A stretch of 64,000 nt of DNA, taken from contig NZ_CP024081.1 of NCBI RefSeq assembly GCF_003033885.1, positions 15,914 to 79,913 of the forward strand, read 5' to 3'. The position numbers and the translations under genes are program-made. A model generated the notes under the pieces. It saw only the letters and a program-made list of their open reading frames with translations, ran no database searches and was not told the DNA's origin. The stretch's first letter is position 1, and each line of letters opens with the position of its first letter. Shown one piece after another: positions 15,825 through 23,682 of the stretch. The DNA comes from Pseudomonas rhizophila (lineage in GTDB: Bacteria > Pseudomonadota > Gammaproteobacteria > Pseudomonadales > Pseudomonadaceae).

Positions 15825-17900
15825 TCACACTTGGCCGTATTGCTGCCCGTGACGCAACCAGCGATCCAGCAGCGGGCTGACATGCTCCGGCCAGCGCTCC
15901 AGCAGCGCCTGGGCGGCGTCGCGTACGGCGGGGAGCAGATCGGCGTCGCGCATCAGGTCGGCTACCTTGAATTGAAGCAGGCCGGTCTGGCGCGTGCCGA
16001 GCATTTCACCGGGTCCGCGCAATTCCAGGTCTTTTTCGGCGATGACAAAACCATCGTTGGTTTCGCGCATGATGCCCAGGCGCTGGCGACCAATCTGCGA
16101 CAGCGGCGGGTGATACAGCAAGACGCAATGGCTGGCGGCACTGCCCCGGCCGACGCGGCCGCGTAGCTGGTGCAACTGTGCCAGACCCAGGCGCTCGGGG
16201 TTCTCGATGATCATCAAGCTGGCATTGGGCACATCGACCCCGACTTCGATCACCGTGGTGGCGACCAGCAATTGCAGCGCCCCGGCCTTGAATTCGGCCA
16301 TGACGGCGGCTTTCTCGGCGGGTTTCATGCGCCCGTGGATCAGCCCGACTTTCAGTTCGCCGAGGGCGGCGGTGAGGTCTTCATAGGTGGTTTCGGCCGC
16401 CTGGCAGGTCAGCTCTTCCGATTCTTCAATCAGCGTGCACACCCAATAGGCCTGTCGCCCTTCGGCGCAGGCACCGCGCACGCGCTCGATCACTTCGACG
16501 CGCCGGGTGTCGGTGACCAGCACGGTATTGACTGGTGTGCGTCCGGGAGGCAGTTCGTCGAGGATCGAGGTGTCGAGGTCGGCATAGGCGCTCATGGCCA
16601 GGGTCCGCGGAATCGGCGTGGCGGTCATGATCAATTGGTGAGGGCACATCCGCCCGCCCACGCCTTTCTGCCGCAGCGCCAGGCGCTGCTGCACGCCGAA
16701 GCGGTGCTGTTCGTCGATGATCACCAGCGCCAGGTTCTTGAACTGCACTTCGTCCTGGAACAACGCATGGGTGCCGACCACCATCGGTGCGCCTTCGGCG
16801 ATCTGCGCCAGGGCGGCTGCGCGATTCTTTCCCTTGAGCTTGCCGGCCAGCCAGGCGACTTCGATCCCCAAGGGTTCGAGCCAGCGCTGGAAGGTGATGA
16901 AATGTTGTTCGGCGAGAATTTCGGTGGGCGCCATTAACGCCACTTGATAGCCGGCTTCCAGGGCCTGGAGCGCGGCGAGGGCGGCGACCACGGTCTTGCC
17001 GGCACCCACATCGCCCTGGATCAGCCGCAGCATCGGCTCGGGCTGGCTCAGGTCGTAGGCGATTTCGTTGCCGACCCGCTGCTGGGCCCCTGTGGGTTTA
17101 AAGCCGAGGTTAGCCAGGTAACGGGCGGGCAGATCCTTGGCCTTGGGCATGGCCGGGGCGCGCAGGGAACGCAGGCTTTCGCGCAGGCGTTGCTGGGACA
17201 GTTGATGGGTCAGCAGCTCTTCAAAGGCCAGCCGGTGCTGGGCCCAGTGATGCCCCAGGGCCAGTTCGTCGACATCGGCGTCGGCTGGCGGATGGTGCAG
17301 GTAGCGAATCGCATCAGCCAGCGGCGCCAGTTGATAATCCCGGGCCAGTTCGTTGGGCAGCCAGTCGGGCAGGCTGCTGGGGCCGAGCAGGGTCAGGGTT
17401 TGCTGGCAGAGCTGGCGCAGACGCTGTTGGGTCAGGCCTTCGGTGAGCGGGTAGACCGGGGTCAGGGTTTCATCCACCGGGGGCGGCTCGTCGCCGGTGA
17501 TGGCGCGGTATTCCGGGTGATAGATCTCCAGCCCGGATGCACCGGGCCGCGCTTCACCGTAGCAACGCACGCGGGTGCCACGCTTGAGGCCCTCCTTTTG
17601 CGCATTGCTGAAGTGATAGAAGCGCAGGCTCAGCCCGCCGGTGCCGTCCTGCAGGCGCACCACCAGGCTACGGCGCCGCCCCATGACCACATCGGCGCCG
17701 CTGACGGTGCCTTCGATCACGGCGTCCTGGCCCGGACGTAAATGCCCGATGGGCACGACGCGGGTGCGGTCCTGGTAACGCAGCGGCAGGTGGAACAGCA
17801 CGTCCTGAAGGTTTTCCAGGCCAACCTTGGCCAGCTTCTCGGCCATGGCTTCACCGACACCCTTGAGTGCCGTGACCGGCACTTTCGACAGCTCAGTCAT
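15825..17900 (-). CDS. recG: ATP-dependent DNA helicase RecG
   Basis: A 691-residue protein of RecG length. The N terminus has the helix-hairpin-helix-like start LKGVGEAMAEKLAKVGLENL and the wedge/OB-fold segment VIEGTVSGADVVMGRRRSL. The helicase core is complete: IQGDVGAGKTVVAALAAL (Walker A), LVIIDEQHRFGVQQR (motif II), MTATPIPRTLAMSAY (motif III), and ATTVIEVGVDVPNASLMII, then QLRGRVGRG (motifs V-VI). RecG reverses stalled forks and branch-migrates Holliday junctions. The start lies 9 bases after the oxyR stop on the same strand, so oxyR-recG is a probable operon, as in other pseudomonads. Confidence 0.97.
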   Translation of the reverse strand: MTELSKVPVTALKGVGEAMAEKLAKVGLENLQDVLFHLPLRYQDRTRVVPIGHLRPGQDAVIEGTVSGADVVMGRRRSLVVRLQDGTGGLSLRFYHFSNAQKEGLKRGTRVRCYGEARPGASGLEIYHPEYRAITGDEPPPVDETLTPVYPLTEGLTQQRLRQLCQQTLTLLGPSSLPDWLPNELARDYQLAPLADAIRYLHHPPADADVDELALGHHWAQHRLAFEELLTHQLSQQRLRESLRSLRAPAMPKAKDLPARYLANLGFKPTGAQQRVGNEIAYDLSQPEPMLRLIQGDVGAGKTVVAALAALQALEAGYQVALMAPTEILAEQHFITFQRWLEPLGIEVAWLAGKLKGKNRAAALAQIAEGAPMVVGTHALFQDEVQFKNLALVIIDEQHRFGVQQRLALRQKGVGGRMCPHQLIMTATPIPRTLAMSAYADLDTSILDELPPGRTPVNTVLVTDTRRVEVIERVRGACAEGRQAYWVCTLIEESEELTCQAAETTYEDLTAALGELKVGLIHGRMKPAEKAAVMAEFKAGALQLLVATTVIEVGVDVPNASLMIIENPERLGLAQLHQLRGRVGRGSAASHCVLLYHPPLSQIGRQRLGIMRETNDGFVIAEKDLELRGPGEMLGTRQTGLLQFKVADLMRDADLLPAVRDAAQALLERWPEHVSPLLDRWLRHGQQYGQV

Positions 17901-17909
17901 GGCCGGGGC

Positions 17910-18830
17910 TTACTTGGCAGTGGGCGGCTTGGCCACGGAACACAGGCGGATCGAGTCAGCGAGGATCTCGATGGCCTTGGGTCGCGGAAAGCTGGCGCGC
18001 CAGGCGATGGCAACGGTGCGGAACGGCACGGGCGGCGTCAGTGGGCGAACCTCGATCACGCCAGGGGCGTAATGATGGCTGTCCACCGCCGAGAGCGGCA
18101 AAATCGAAATGCCCAGGCCCGAGGCGACCATGTGGCGAATGGTTTCCAGGGAGCTGGATTCCACCGTGGTGTGCTTGGCGCCTTCGCTGCCTTTGGTCAG
18201 GGTCGGGCAGGCTTCCAGCACCTGGTCGCGGAAGCAGTGGCCTTCGCCGAGCAGCAGCAGGCTCTTGTCGTTGAGCAGGCCGGCGTCGATGGATTTTTTC
18301 TGGGTCCACGGATGCTGGGCCGGCATCAACACGTAGAACGGCTCGTCGTAGAGCGGCAGGGTCAGGACATCGGCTTCGTTGAACGGCAGGGCGATGATGA
18401 TCGCGTCCAGTTCGCCGTTGCGCAGTTTGTCGCGCAGCACATGGGTGAAGTTTTCTTCGATGTACAACGGCATCTGCGGGGCGACCCGGTGCAGTTGCGG
18501 AATCAGGTGCGGGAACAGGTACGGGCCGACGGTGTAGATGGCGCCGACTTTCAGTGGGGCGGTCAGCTGGTTTTTGCCGGCCTGGGCCAGTTCACGGATG
18601 CCCTGAGCCTGTTCCAGGACTTTCTGTGCCTGGGCAACGATGCCTTCGCCCACTGGGGTCAGGCGCACGGCGCTTTTGCTGCGCTCGAAAATCAGCACGC
18701 CGAGTTCGTCTTCAAGCTTTTTCACGCCCACCGAAAGCGTCGGCTGGCTGACATGGCAACGCTCGGCGGCGTGGCCGAAATGTTGCTCCTGGGCGAGGGT
18801 GACGATGTAGCGTAATTCTGTGAGGGTCAT
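17910..18830 (-). CDS. oxyR: Peroxide-sensing regulator OxyR
   Basis: A 306-residue LysR-type regulator. The N-terminal winged helix reads HFGHAAERCHVSQPTLSVGV. The sensing cysteines are intact in LGEGHCFRDQVLEAC, spaced nine residues apart (Cys199 and Cys208 in the usual numbering), which distinguishes OxyR from other LysR proteins. On oxidation by hydrogen peroxide these form a disulfide and OxyR activates catalase, alkyl hydroperoxide reductase and related genes. Co-directional with recG, with a 9-base gap, linking peroxide response with DNA repair. Confidence 0.96.
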   Translation of the reverse strand: MTLTELRYIVTLAQEQHFGHAAERCHVSQPTLSVGVKKLEDELGVLIFERSKSAVRLTPVGEGIVAQAQKVLEQAQGIRELAQAGKNQLTAPLKVGAIYTVGPYLFPHLIPQLHRVAPQMPLYIEENFTHVLRDKLRNGELDAIIIALPFNEADVLTLPLYDEPFYVLMPAQHPWTQKKSIDAGLLNDKSLLLLGEGHCFRDQVLEACPTLTKGSEGAKHTTVESSSLETIRHMVASGLGISILPLSAVDSHHYAPGVIEVRPLTPPVPFRTVAIAWRASFPRPKAIEILADSIRLCSVAKPPTAK

Positions 18831-18965
18831 GGCGAGCGTCCGTGAAGTTGCGAGCCAAGCATACCGGCTGCAATCGATAGACGCACGTTATCAGACTGGG
18901 GGCGCGGTGTGACACTGCCTAATGTGGGTATGGTGAGGGGATTTAACGACGCATATGGATTATTT

Positions 18966-19051
18966 GTGGGAGCAAGGCTTGCCCGCGATGAAGCTAACGC
19001 GGTCCTCTCCGGAACCGAGGTGCCTGTATCGCGAGCAAGTTTTGCTCCCAC
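18966..19051. repeat. REPIN, variant with GCAAGGCTTGCCCGC core
   Basis: An inverted pair of REP-like units, the left GTGGGAGCAAGGCTTGCCCG and the right ending AAGTTTTGCTCCCAC, around a loop of about 40 bases. The arms differ from each other more than in other pairs in the window. It lies upstream of oxyR and downstream of the tonB terminator. Confidence 0.85.
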
Positions 19052-19095
19052 AGGCCCCCTTGCTCTACAGATACATTCCCTTCACCAGAAACAAT

Positions 19096-19116
19096 AAGCC
19101 CCTGTAACAGGGGCTT
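19096..19116 (-). terminator. Intrinsic terminator after tonB
   Basis: A perfect 9-bp stem, AAGCCCCTG/CAGGGGCTT, with a 3-base loop, 9 bases past the tonB stop. On the minus strand it is followed by ATTGTTT. It should end the exbB-exbD-tonB transcript. Confidence 0.85.
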
Positions 19117-19125
19117 GCCAATGGG

Positions 19126-19881
19126 TTAACGCCGACGCTTGTCGATGGAGTACACGAACGGCGCGACGATTTCGATGGAGCCGTTAACCAGCATGTCGGC
19201 CGGAGGCTTGGGCAGCGGTTGGGCGCGGCGAATCATTTCCAGGGTCGCCCGGTCCAGGGCGGCGTTGCCGGACTTGCTCACCAGCTCGAAGGACAACACA
19301 TTGCCTTCGGCGTCCACCACGAACCGTAAACGGTTCAAGCCTTCCTTGCCGCGCGACTGGGCGCTGGCGGGGTATTTCTTGTACTTGCCCAAGTGCGCAA
19401 GCAAGGTGCCTTGCCAACTGGCCTTGGCCGCCATTTGCGCGGGGGATGGGCCAGGCGCCGGTTGCGCGGATTTCTCGGTCGGTGCCTTGGTCGGTTGAGT
19501 ATCGCTGGGCTTTTGCTCCGACGGTTCTTCCTTGGGCGGTTCCGGTTTTTTCTCCACGGGCTTGGGTTTGGGCTTGGGCGGTTTAGGCTTGGGCTTGACC
19601 GGCTTGGGCACCGAAATCTCCGGTTTCTCGGCTTCGGCGATTTTAGGCAGCGGCAGTTCTTCGACCGGCTCCGGAGGCTGCGGTGGCGTGACGACTTTAG
19701 GCGGTGCGGGCGGTGGTGGGGCCGGAACCGGCGCCAGCTCGACCATCATTGCCTGGGGCGGCAATTCAATGGGCGGGTTTGACGTCCAGTTCAGGGCCAG
19801 GGCAATGGCGAGCGCATGCACGCCCAGCACCACGGCCAGGCTACCGCTGTAACGCGTCAGCTTTTGGCGCGTCGTGATCAT
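19126..19881 (-). CDS. tonB: Energy transducer TonB
   Basis: A 251-residue TonB. An N-terminal uncleaved membrane anchor (about residues 12-32, YSGSLAVVLGVHALAIALAL) is followed by a long Pro/Lys/Glu-rich periplasmic spacer (about 45-140, repeated PKPKPPKPKPKP). The C-terminal TonB domain has YKKYPASAQSRGKEG, LRFVVDAEGNVLSFELV and LEMIRRAQPLPKPP. With ExbB and ExbD it transmits proton-motive force to outer-membrane siderophore, heme or B12 receptors. It overlaps the exbD stop by four bases (ATGA), showing a coupled exbB-exbD-tonB operon. Confidence 0.95.
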   Translation of the reverse strand: MITTRQKLTRYSGSLAVVLGVHALAIALALNWTSNPPIELPPQAMMVELAPVPAPPPPAPPKVVTPPQPPEPVEELPLPKIAEAEKPEISVPKPVKPKPKPPKPKPKPVEKKPEPPKEEPSEQKPSDTQPTKAPTEKSAQPAPGPSPAQMAAKASWQGTLLAHLGKYKKYPASAQSRGKEGLNRLRFVVDAEGNVLSFELVSKSGNAALDRATLEMIRRAQPLPKPPADMLVNGSIEIVAPFVYSIDKRRR

Positions 19882-20306
19882 TTCTTGGGCGCCGTCTCAA
19901 GTCCGACCAGGCCGACCTTCAGGTATCCGGCGGCGCGCAGGGCGTCCATCACGCTCATCAAGTCGCCGTAATCCACGCCTTTATCCGCCTGGAAGAAGAT
20001 CGTCGTGTCCTTTTTGCCTTGGGTCTTGGCGTCGAGGGTCGCGCCGAGGCTATCGGCCTTGACCTCGTCTTCGCCCAAGAACAGGCGTTGGTCAGCCTTG
20101 ACGCTGAGGAATACCGGTTTTTCCGGCCGCGGCGAAGGCTTGGCCGTCGAAGCCGGAAGGTCGACCTTGATGTCCACGGTGGCGAGCGGAGCGGCCACCA
20201 TGAAGATGATCAACAGCACCAGCATCACGTCGATGAACGGCGTGACGTTGATTTCGTGGTTCTCGGCCAGATCGTCGTCTGCGCCTTCTTTCAAATGCAG
20301 GCCCAT
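19878..20306 (-). CDS. exbD: Biopolymer transport protein ExbD
   Basis: A 142-residue protein with one N-terminal transmembrane helix (NVTPFIDVMLVLLIIFMVAA) carrying the conserved Asp that is needed for proton coupling. The periplasmic domain has PVFLSVKADQRLFLGEDEV and DKGVDYGDLMSVMDALRAAG. It forms the inner-membrane motor with ExbB. It begins 6 bases after exbB and overlaps tonB by four bases, so the three are one operon. Confidence 0.95.
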   Translation of the reverse strand: MGLHLKEGADDDLAENHEINVTPFIDVMLVLLIIFMVAAPLATVDIKVDLPASTAKPSPRPEKPVFLSVKADQRLFLGEDEVKADSLGATLDAKTQGKKDTTIFFQADKGVDYGDLMSVMDALRAAGYLKVGLVGLETAPKK

Positions 20307-20312
20307 GGCCGA

Positions 20313-21293
20313 TTACCCCACTTTCACCATGTGCGGTTGCGAGCCACGCTCGGGTGGCAGGTGGTCGAGGTCGCGGCTGACCAGCAACAGGACTTCGGCC
20401 GAAGCGTCCGAGACCTGGGCCTTGTAACCGGCAATGGAGCGGGCGAACACGTTGTAGATGACCACCGCCGGGATCGCTGCGACCAGACCCAGAGCCGTCG
20501 CGAGCAGGGCTTCGGCGATGCCAGGCGCCACGACAGCGAGGTTGGTGGTCTGGGTCTTGGCGATGCCGATGAAGCTGTTCATGATGCCCCACACGGTGCC
20601 GAACAGGCCGACGAACGGCGCGGTGGAACCGATGGTGGCGAGCACGCCGGTACCGCTGCTCATGTTGCGACCGCAGGCTGCGACCAGGCGCTCGAGGCGG
20701 AAACTCACGCGCTCCTTGATGCCTTCCTTCTCACGACTGTTGGCCGACAGGCGCATCTCTTCGAGGGCGTCGTGAACCAGCAGATTGGCCAGGGTGCCCT
20801 CTTTGGCCGCAGAGGCGCTGGCCTCTTTGAGGGTGGTGGCTTTTTTCAGGTTGGCGATTTCACCGCGCAAGCGGCGCTTGGCGCCCATCAGCTCGAAGCC
20901 CTTGGCGATCCAGATGGTCCAGGTGATGATCGAGGCGATGGCCAGGCCGATCATGACGATCTTCACGATAATGTCGGCGTTCTGGTACATGCCCCATGGC
21001 GACAGATCGTGGGCCATGCCCAAGGTATTGTCGGCTTCGAGCATTTGAGGTGCGTCTGCGGCGTCGGCTTCGACGGCCTGGGCCGGCTCGCTGGCCTGAG
21101 GAGCCGCTACAGGCTCGGCTGCATCGACCGGCGCCTGGCTGGCGGCGGGTGCGGTGGCCGGGGTCGTGGCTGGCGCTTGGGCATCGGCGAACGCGGCGGC
21201 GGGTGCTAGCAGCAGGCTGAGCAGCAGGGCTGCCATGGCACTCCAGGCGCGAGGTCGGTTGGTTGGCGAAGCGGAGGGGAGATAGCGTGTCAT
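20313..21293 (-). CDS. exbB: Proton channel protein ExbB (TonB system)
   Basis: A 326-residue ExbB. From the chosen ATG at 21293 the N terminus is a signal-peptide-like segment (SAMAALLLSLLLAPAAAFAD), followed by about 50 periplasmic Ala/Pro-rich residues, as seen in the longer Pseudomonas ExbB form. Three membrane helices follow, including IVKIVMIGLAIASIITWTIW and IGSTAPFVGLFGTVWGIMNS, the latter the conserved channel helix. An earlier in-frame start would add 21 residues before the signal and is not favoured. It forms a pentameric proton channel with ExbD. The 187 bases upstream to the divergent gene are AT-rich; Fur control is plausible but I could not find a convincing Fur box. Confidence 0.93.
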   Translation of the reverse strand: MTRYLPSASPTNRPRAWSAMAALLLSLLLAPAAAFADAQAPATTPATAPAASQAPVDAAEPVAAPQASEPAQAVEADAADAPQMLEADNTLGMAHDLSPWGMYQNADIIVKIVMIGLAIASIITWTIWIAKGFELMGAKRRLRGEIANLKKATTLKEASASAAKEGTLANLLVHDALEEMRLSANSREKEGIKERVSFRLERLVAACGRNMSSGTGVLATIGSTAPFVGLFGTVWGIMNSFIGIAKTQTTNLAVVAPGIAEALLATALGLVAAIPAVVIYNVFARSIAGYKAQVSDASAEVLLLVSRDLDHLPPERGSQPHMVKVG

Positions 21294-21480
21294 GCTGGCC
21301 GGACCTGAGAGAAAAAGAAGGTTGATGTTCTTCCAGGCCTCGTGGGCCGAGAACAATACTGGCTCGCATTATTGCAAGTAATTCTTGTTAACAAAAGTAA
21401 TACAGTATCTTTTTTTCCTGCATTGCTAGCCGCTCGTCCCCTCTGGCAGCTAGTCTGCGGCTTTACGAGAGGAGATTTTG

Positions 21481-22338
21481 ATGTCCGCGCCTTCTGTTTT
21501 GATCGCCGGCTGCGGTGATATCGGTGGCCGCCTGGCGAGTCAGTTGCGGGCCGAGCAGTGGCAGGTCTACGGCTTGCGCCGTACGGTTTCGCAGCTGCCG
21601 GCCGGGGTTGTCGGGGTAGCGGGGGACTTGTTCAACGAGCAATGTCCCGCTGATTGGCCCACCGGTCCACTGGATTACGTGGTGTACAGCGTCGCCGCCA
21701 CCGAGCATGACGAGGCGGGTTACCGCGCGGCTTATGTCCAAGGCTTACAGCATGTGTTGAGCTGGCTGAAGCAGCATGGACAGCAGCCAAAACGACTGCT
21801 TTTTGTCTCCAGCAGCAGCGTCTACGGACAGAAGGGTGGTGAGTGGGTCGATGAAAGCTCGCCCACCGTGGCCGGTGGCTATTCCGGTCGACTGATGCTC
21901 GAAGCCGAACAGGTGGCGCTCGACAGCAGCATCCCGGCCAGCCGCGTGCGTCTGACCGGTATCTATGGTCCGGGCCGTGAATGGTTGCTGAGCCAGGTGC
22001 GCCAGGGCTATAGCGTGGTGGAGGACCCGCCCCTCTACGCCAACCGCATCCATGCCGACGACGCGGCGGGCCTGCTGGCCTTCCTGCTGGAAGCCGACCG
22101 CCAGGGCAAGCCCCTGGAAGACTGCTACATCGGCGTCGACGACACTCCCGCCGCGCTGGCCGAGGTGGTGGGTTGGCTGCGTGATTACATGGGCGTCACC
22201 CAATGGGCCGAAAACGCCAGCGTCCGCCGCGCCGGCAGCAAGCGCTGCAGCAATGCACGGGCGAAGGCCCTGGGCTGGACACCGAGGTATCCGAGTTTTC
22301 GTGAGGGGTATGCGGCTATTCTGGAGGGGCGCTGCTGA
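21481..22338 (+). CDS. NAD(P)-binding epimerase-like protein (YeeZ-like)
   Basis: A 285-residue short-chain reductase/epimerase-fold protein. The Rossmann motif VLIAGCGDIGGRLASQL is at the N terminus, LLFVSSSSVYGQKGGEW gives the conserved Ser strand, and GGYSGRLMLEAEQVAL replaces the usual Tyr-X3-Lys, so classical dehydrogenase chemistry may be lost. The ending (ALGWTPRYPSFREGYAAI) is typical of nucleotide-sugar epimerase relatives such as YeeZ. The substrate is unknown. The start is fixed by GAGAGGAG, 6 bases upstream. It is divergent from exbB. Confidence 0.75.
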   Translation: MSAPSVLIAGCGDIGGRLASQLRAEQWQVYGLRRTVSQLPAGVVGVAGDLFNEQCPADWPTGPLDYVVYSVAATEHDEAGYRAAYVQGLQHVLSWLKQHGQQPKRLLFVSSSSVYGQKGGEWVDESSPTVAGGYSGRLMLEAEQVALDSSIPASRVRLTGIYGPGREWLLSQVRQGYSVVEDPPLYANRIHADDAAGLLAFLLEADRQGKPLEDCYIGVDDTPAALAEVVGWLRDYMGVTQWAENASVRRAGSKRCSNARAKALGWTPRYPSFREGYAAILEGRC

Positions 22339-22364
22339 TCTTTTAAGCACCCCAAAAACAAACG

Positions 22365-22454
22365 GTGGGAGCAAAGCTTGCTCGCGATAGCGGTTTTACA
22401 GCCAACAGAGGTGTTGTCTGTGACGACGTCATCGCGAGCAAGCTTTGCTCCCAC
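22365..22454. repeat. REPIN, GCAAAGCTTGC variant
   Basis: An inverted pair with arms GTGGGAGCAAAGCTTGCTCG. The loop (GTTTTACAGCCAACAGAGGT and following bases) is nearly the same as that of the REPIN at 36121-36210, so these two are copies of one whole element. Confidence 0.92.
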
Positions 22455-22480
22455 AGGCTCGATCCCACAGGGAGTCCGAG

Positions 22481-23221
22481 TTACTGCTTCTCCAACACCC
22501 ACTGCCGGTCACCCGGCGTGAACGAAGGCATTTCATCCGCCAGTGCCGCATTCACGGTCTGGAAAATTTCCAGCTTCTTGCCGTCGCGAGAGAAGATCCA
22601 GGTATTGCCCTGGCCGTTCTGTTGCAGCCAGATGTTGTCGTTGCCGCCGCTCATGGACGCGCAGTCGCCGGCCAGGCACAGGGCGTAGCGGTCGGCGCCT
22701 GGTAGTCCGCTGACCTGGCCGTCGAGTTGGAACTGCACGCTGGCGCCCTGGCCAGGGCCGTTGACGATGTTCCAGGTGCCGCCCAGATAAGCGGTATACA
22801 GCGCCCGTTCGAAACTGGCGCCCAGCGGCGCCCCCTCGGGCACCTGGACCTGGGCGCGCTCGAACACTTGCTGCGGCTCGTTCTCGGTGGCGGATTGGTT
22901 CAACTGGTCGCCGTCGCGTTGCAGTTCGCTGGCGGAGCTGCCGTAGAAATCGACTTTCCACGCACCGTCTTCTTCGCCCAGCAGCTTGCCTTCGACATTC
23001 TCGAAACCGTTGGTGTAACGCGCCTGGCCGGCCCGGGTGTTGACGTCCCATTCCAGGTTCGGGCCATAGGCCTGCAGCGCCTCGCGCAGCGGGCCGCCCT
23101 TGGCGGCGGCGTCGATTGCCGCCTGGTTGATCCAGGTGCCGCTGATATCACGGTCGGCAGGGTCGCTGGCGCAGCCGCCCAACAGCAGGGCAGCCAGCGA
23201 AAGAGCAAGCGCTTTGCGCAT
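22481..23221 (-). CDS. Conserved lipoprotein of unknown function
   Basis: A 246-residue protein with a lipoprotein signal peptide (MRKALALSLAALLLGGC), so it should be lipidated at Cys17. The +2 residue is Ala, which favours transfer to the outer membrane. The mature part shows two similar beta-rich halves: DISGTWINQAAIDAAAKGG near the N terminus, and LGGTWNIVNGPGQGASVQFQ further on, a pattern loosely like META or lipocalin-type folds. Two Cys in YALCLAGDCASM may form a disulfide. It follows ridA on the same strand but a terminator hairpin lies between them, so it is probably its own unit. Confidence 0.7.
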   Translation of the reverse strand: MRKALALSLAALLLGGCASDPADRDISGTWINQAAIDAAAKGGPLREALQAYGPNLEWDVNTRAGQARYTNGFENVEGKLLGEEDGAWKVDFYGSSASELQRDGDQLNQSATENEPQQVFERAQVQVPEGAPLGASFERALYTAYLGGTWNIVNGPGQGASVQFQLDGQVSGLPGADRYALCLAGDCASMSGGNDNIWLQQNGQGNTWIFSRDGKKLEIFQTVNAALADEMPSFTPGDRQWVLEKQ

Positions 23222-23233
23222 GGTGGAATCCTT

Positions 23234-23267
23234 AAACGAAAACGGCGCAGCCGGGGGAGGCTGCGCC
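23234..23267 (-). terminator. Intrinsic terminator after ridA
   Basis: On the minus strand GGCGCAGCC pairs with GGCTGCGCC around a C-rich 6-base loop and is followed by GTTTTCGTTT. It lies between the ridA stop and the lipoprotein start and should end the spoT-ridA transcript. Confidence 0.8.
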
Positions 23268-23274
23268 GGGCGTG

Positions 23275-23655
23275 TTACTCGATGACCAGGATGGCGTCCA
23301 TCTCAACCTGCGAACCCTTCGGCAGGGCTGCTACGCCGATGGCGGCGCGGGCAGGGTAAGGCTGGTCGAAGTACTTGCCCATGATCTCGTTGACCTTGGC
23401 GAAGTGGCTCAGGTCGGTGAGGAAGATGTTGAGCTTGACGATGTCCTTGAACGAACCGCCGGCAGCCTCGGCCACGGCCTTGAGGTTCTCGAACACCTGC
23501 ACGGTCTGGGCTTCGAAGCCTTCTACCAGTTCCATGGTTTTCGGGTCCAGCGGGATCTGGCCCGACATGTACACGGTGTTGCCCGCCTTGATTGCCTGGG
23601 AATACGTACCGATGGCGGCCGGGGCTTTGTCGCTGGTGATAACGGTCTTGGTCAT
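23275..23655 (-). CDS. ridA: 2-iminobutanoate/2-iminopropanoate deaminase RidA
   Basis: A 126-residue RidA-family protein. It has the family pattern [20 protein letters not shown], then SGQIPLDP, the conserved catalytic Arg in [16 protein letters not shown], and the ending [10 protein letters not shown]. RidA hydrolyses reactive enamines and imines released by PLP enzymes, protecting them from damage. It sits 27 bases after spoT on the same strand, the usual Pseudomonas arrangement. A second, shorter RidA homologue lies next to dadA at 49662. Confidence 0.95.
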   Translation of the reverse strand: MTKTVITSDKAPAAIGTYSQAIKAGNTVYMSGQIPLDPKTMELVEGFEAQTVQVFENLKAVAEAAGGSFKDIVKLNIFLTDLSHFAKVNEIMGKYFDQPYPARAAIGVAALPKGSQVEMDAILVIE

Positions 23656-23682
23656 TTATGACTCCTTGTAATGGATGGGGAG

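Noticed and set aside
21294..21480. Fur box upstream of exbB
   Set aside because: The region is AT-rich and contains TAATGCGAG and AATTACTTGCAATAAT, but no stretch matches the 19-base Fur consensus well enough to call.
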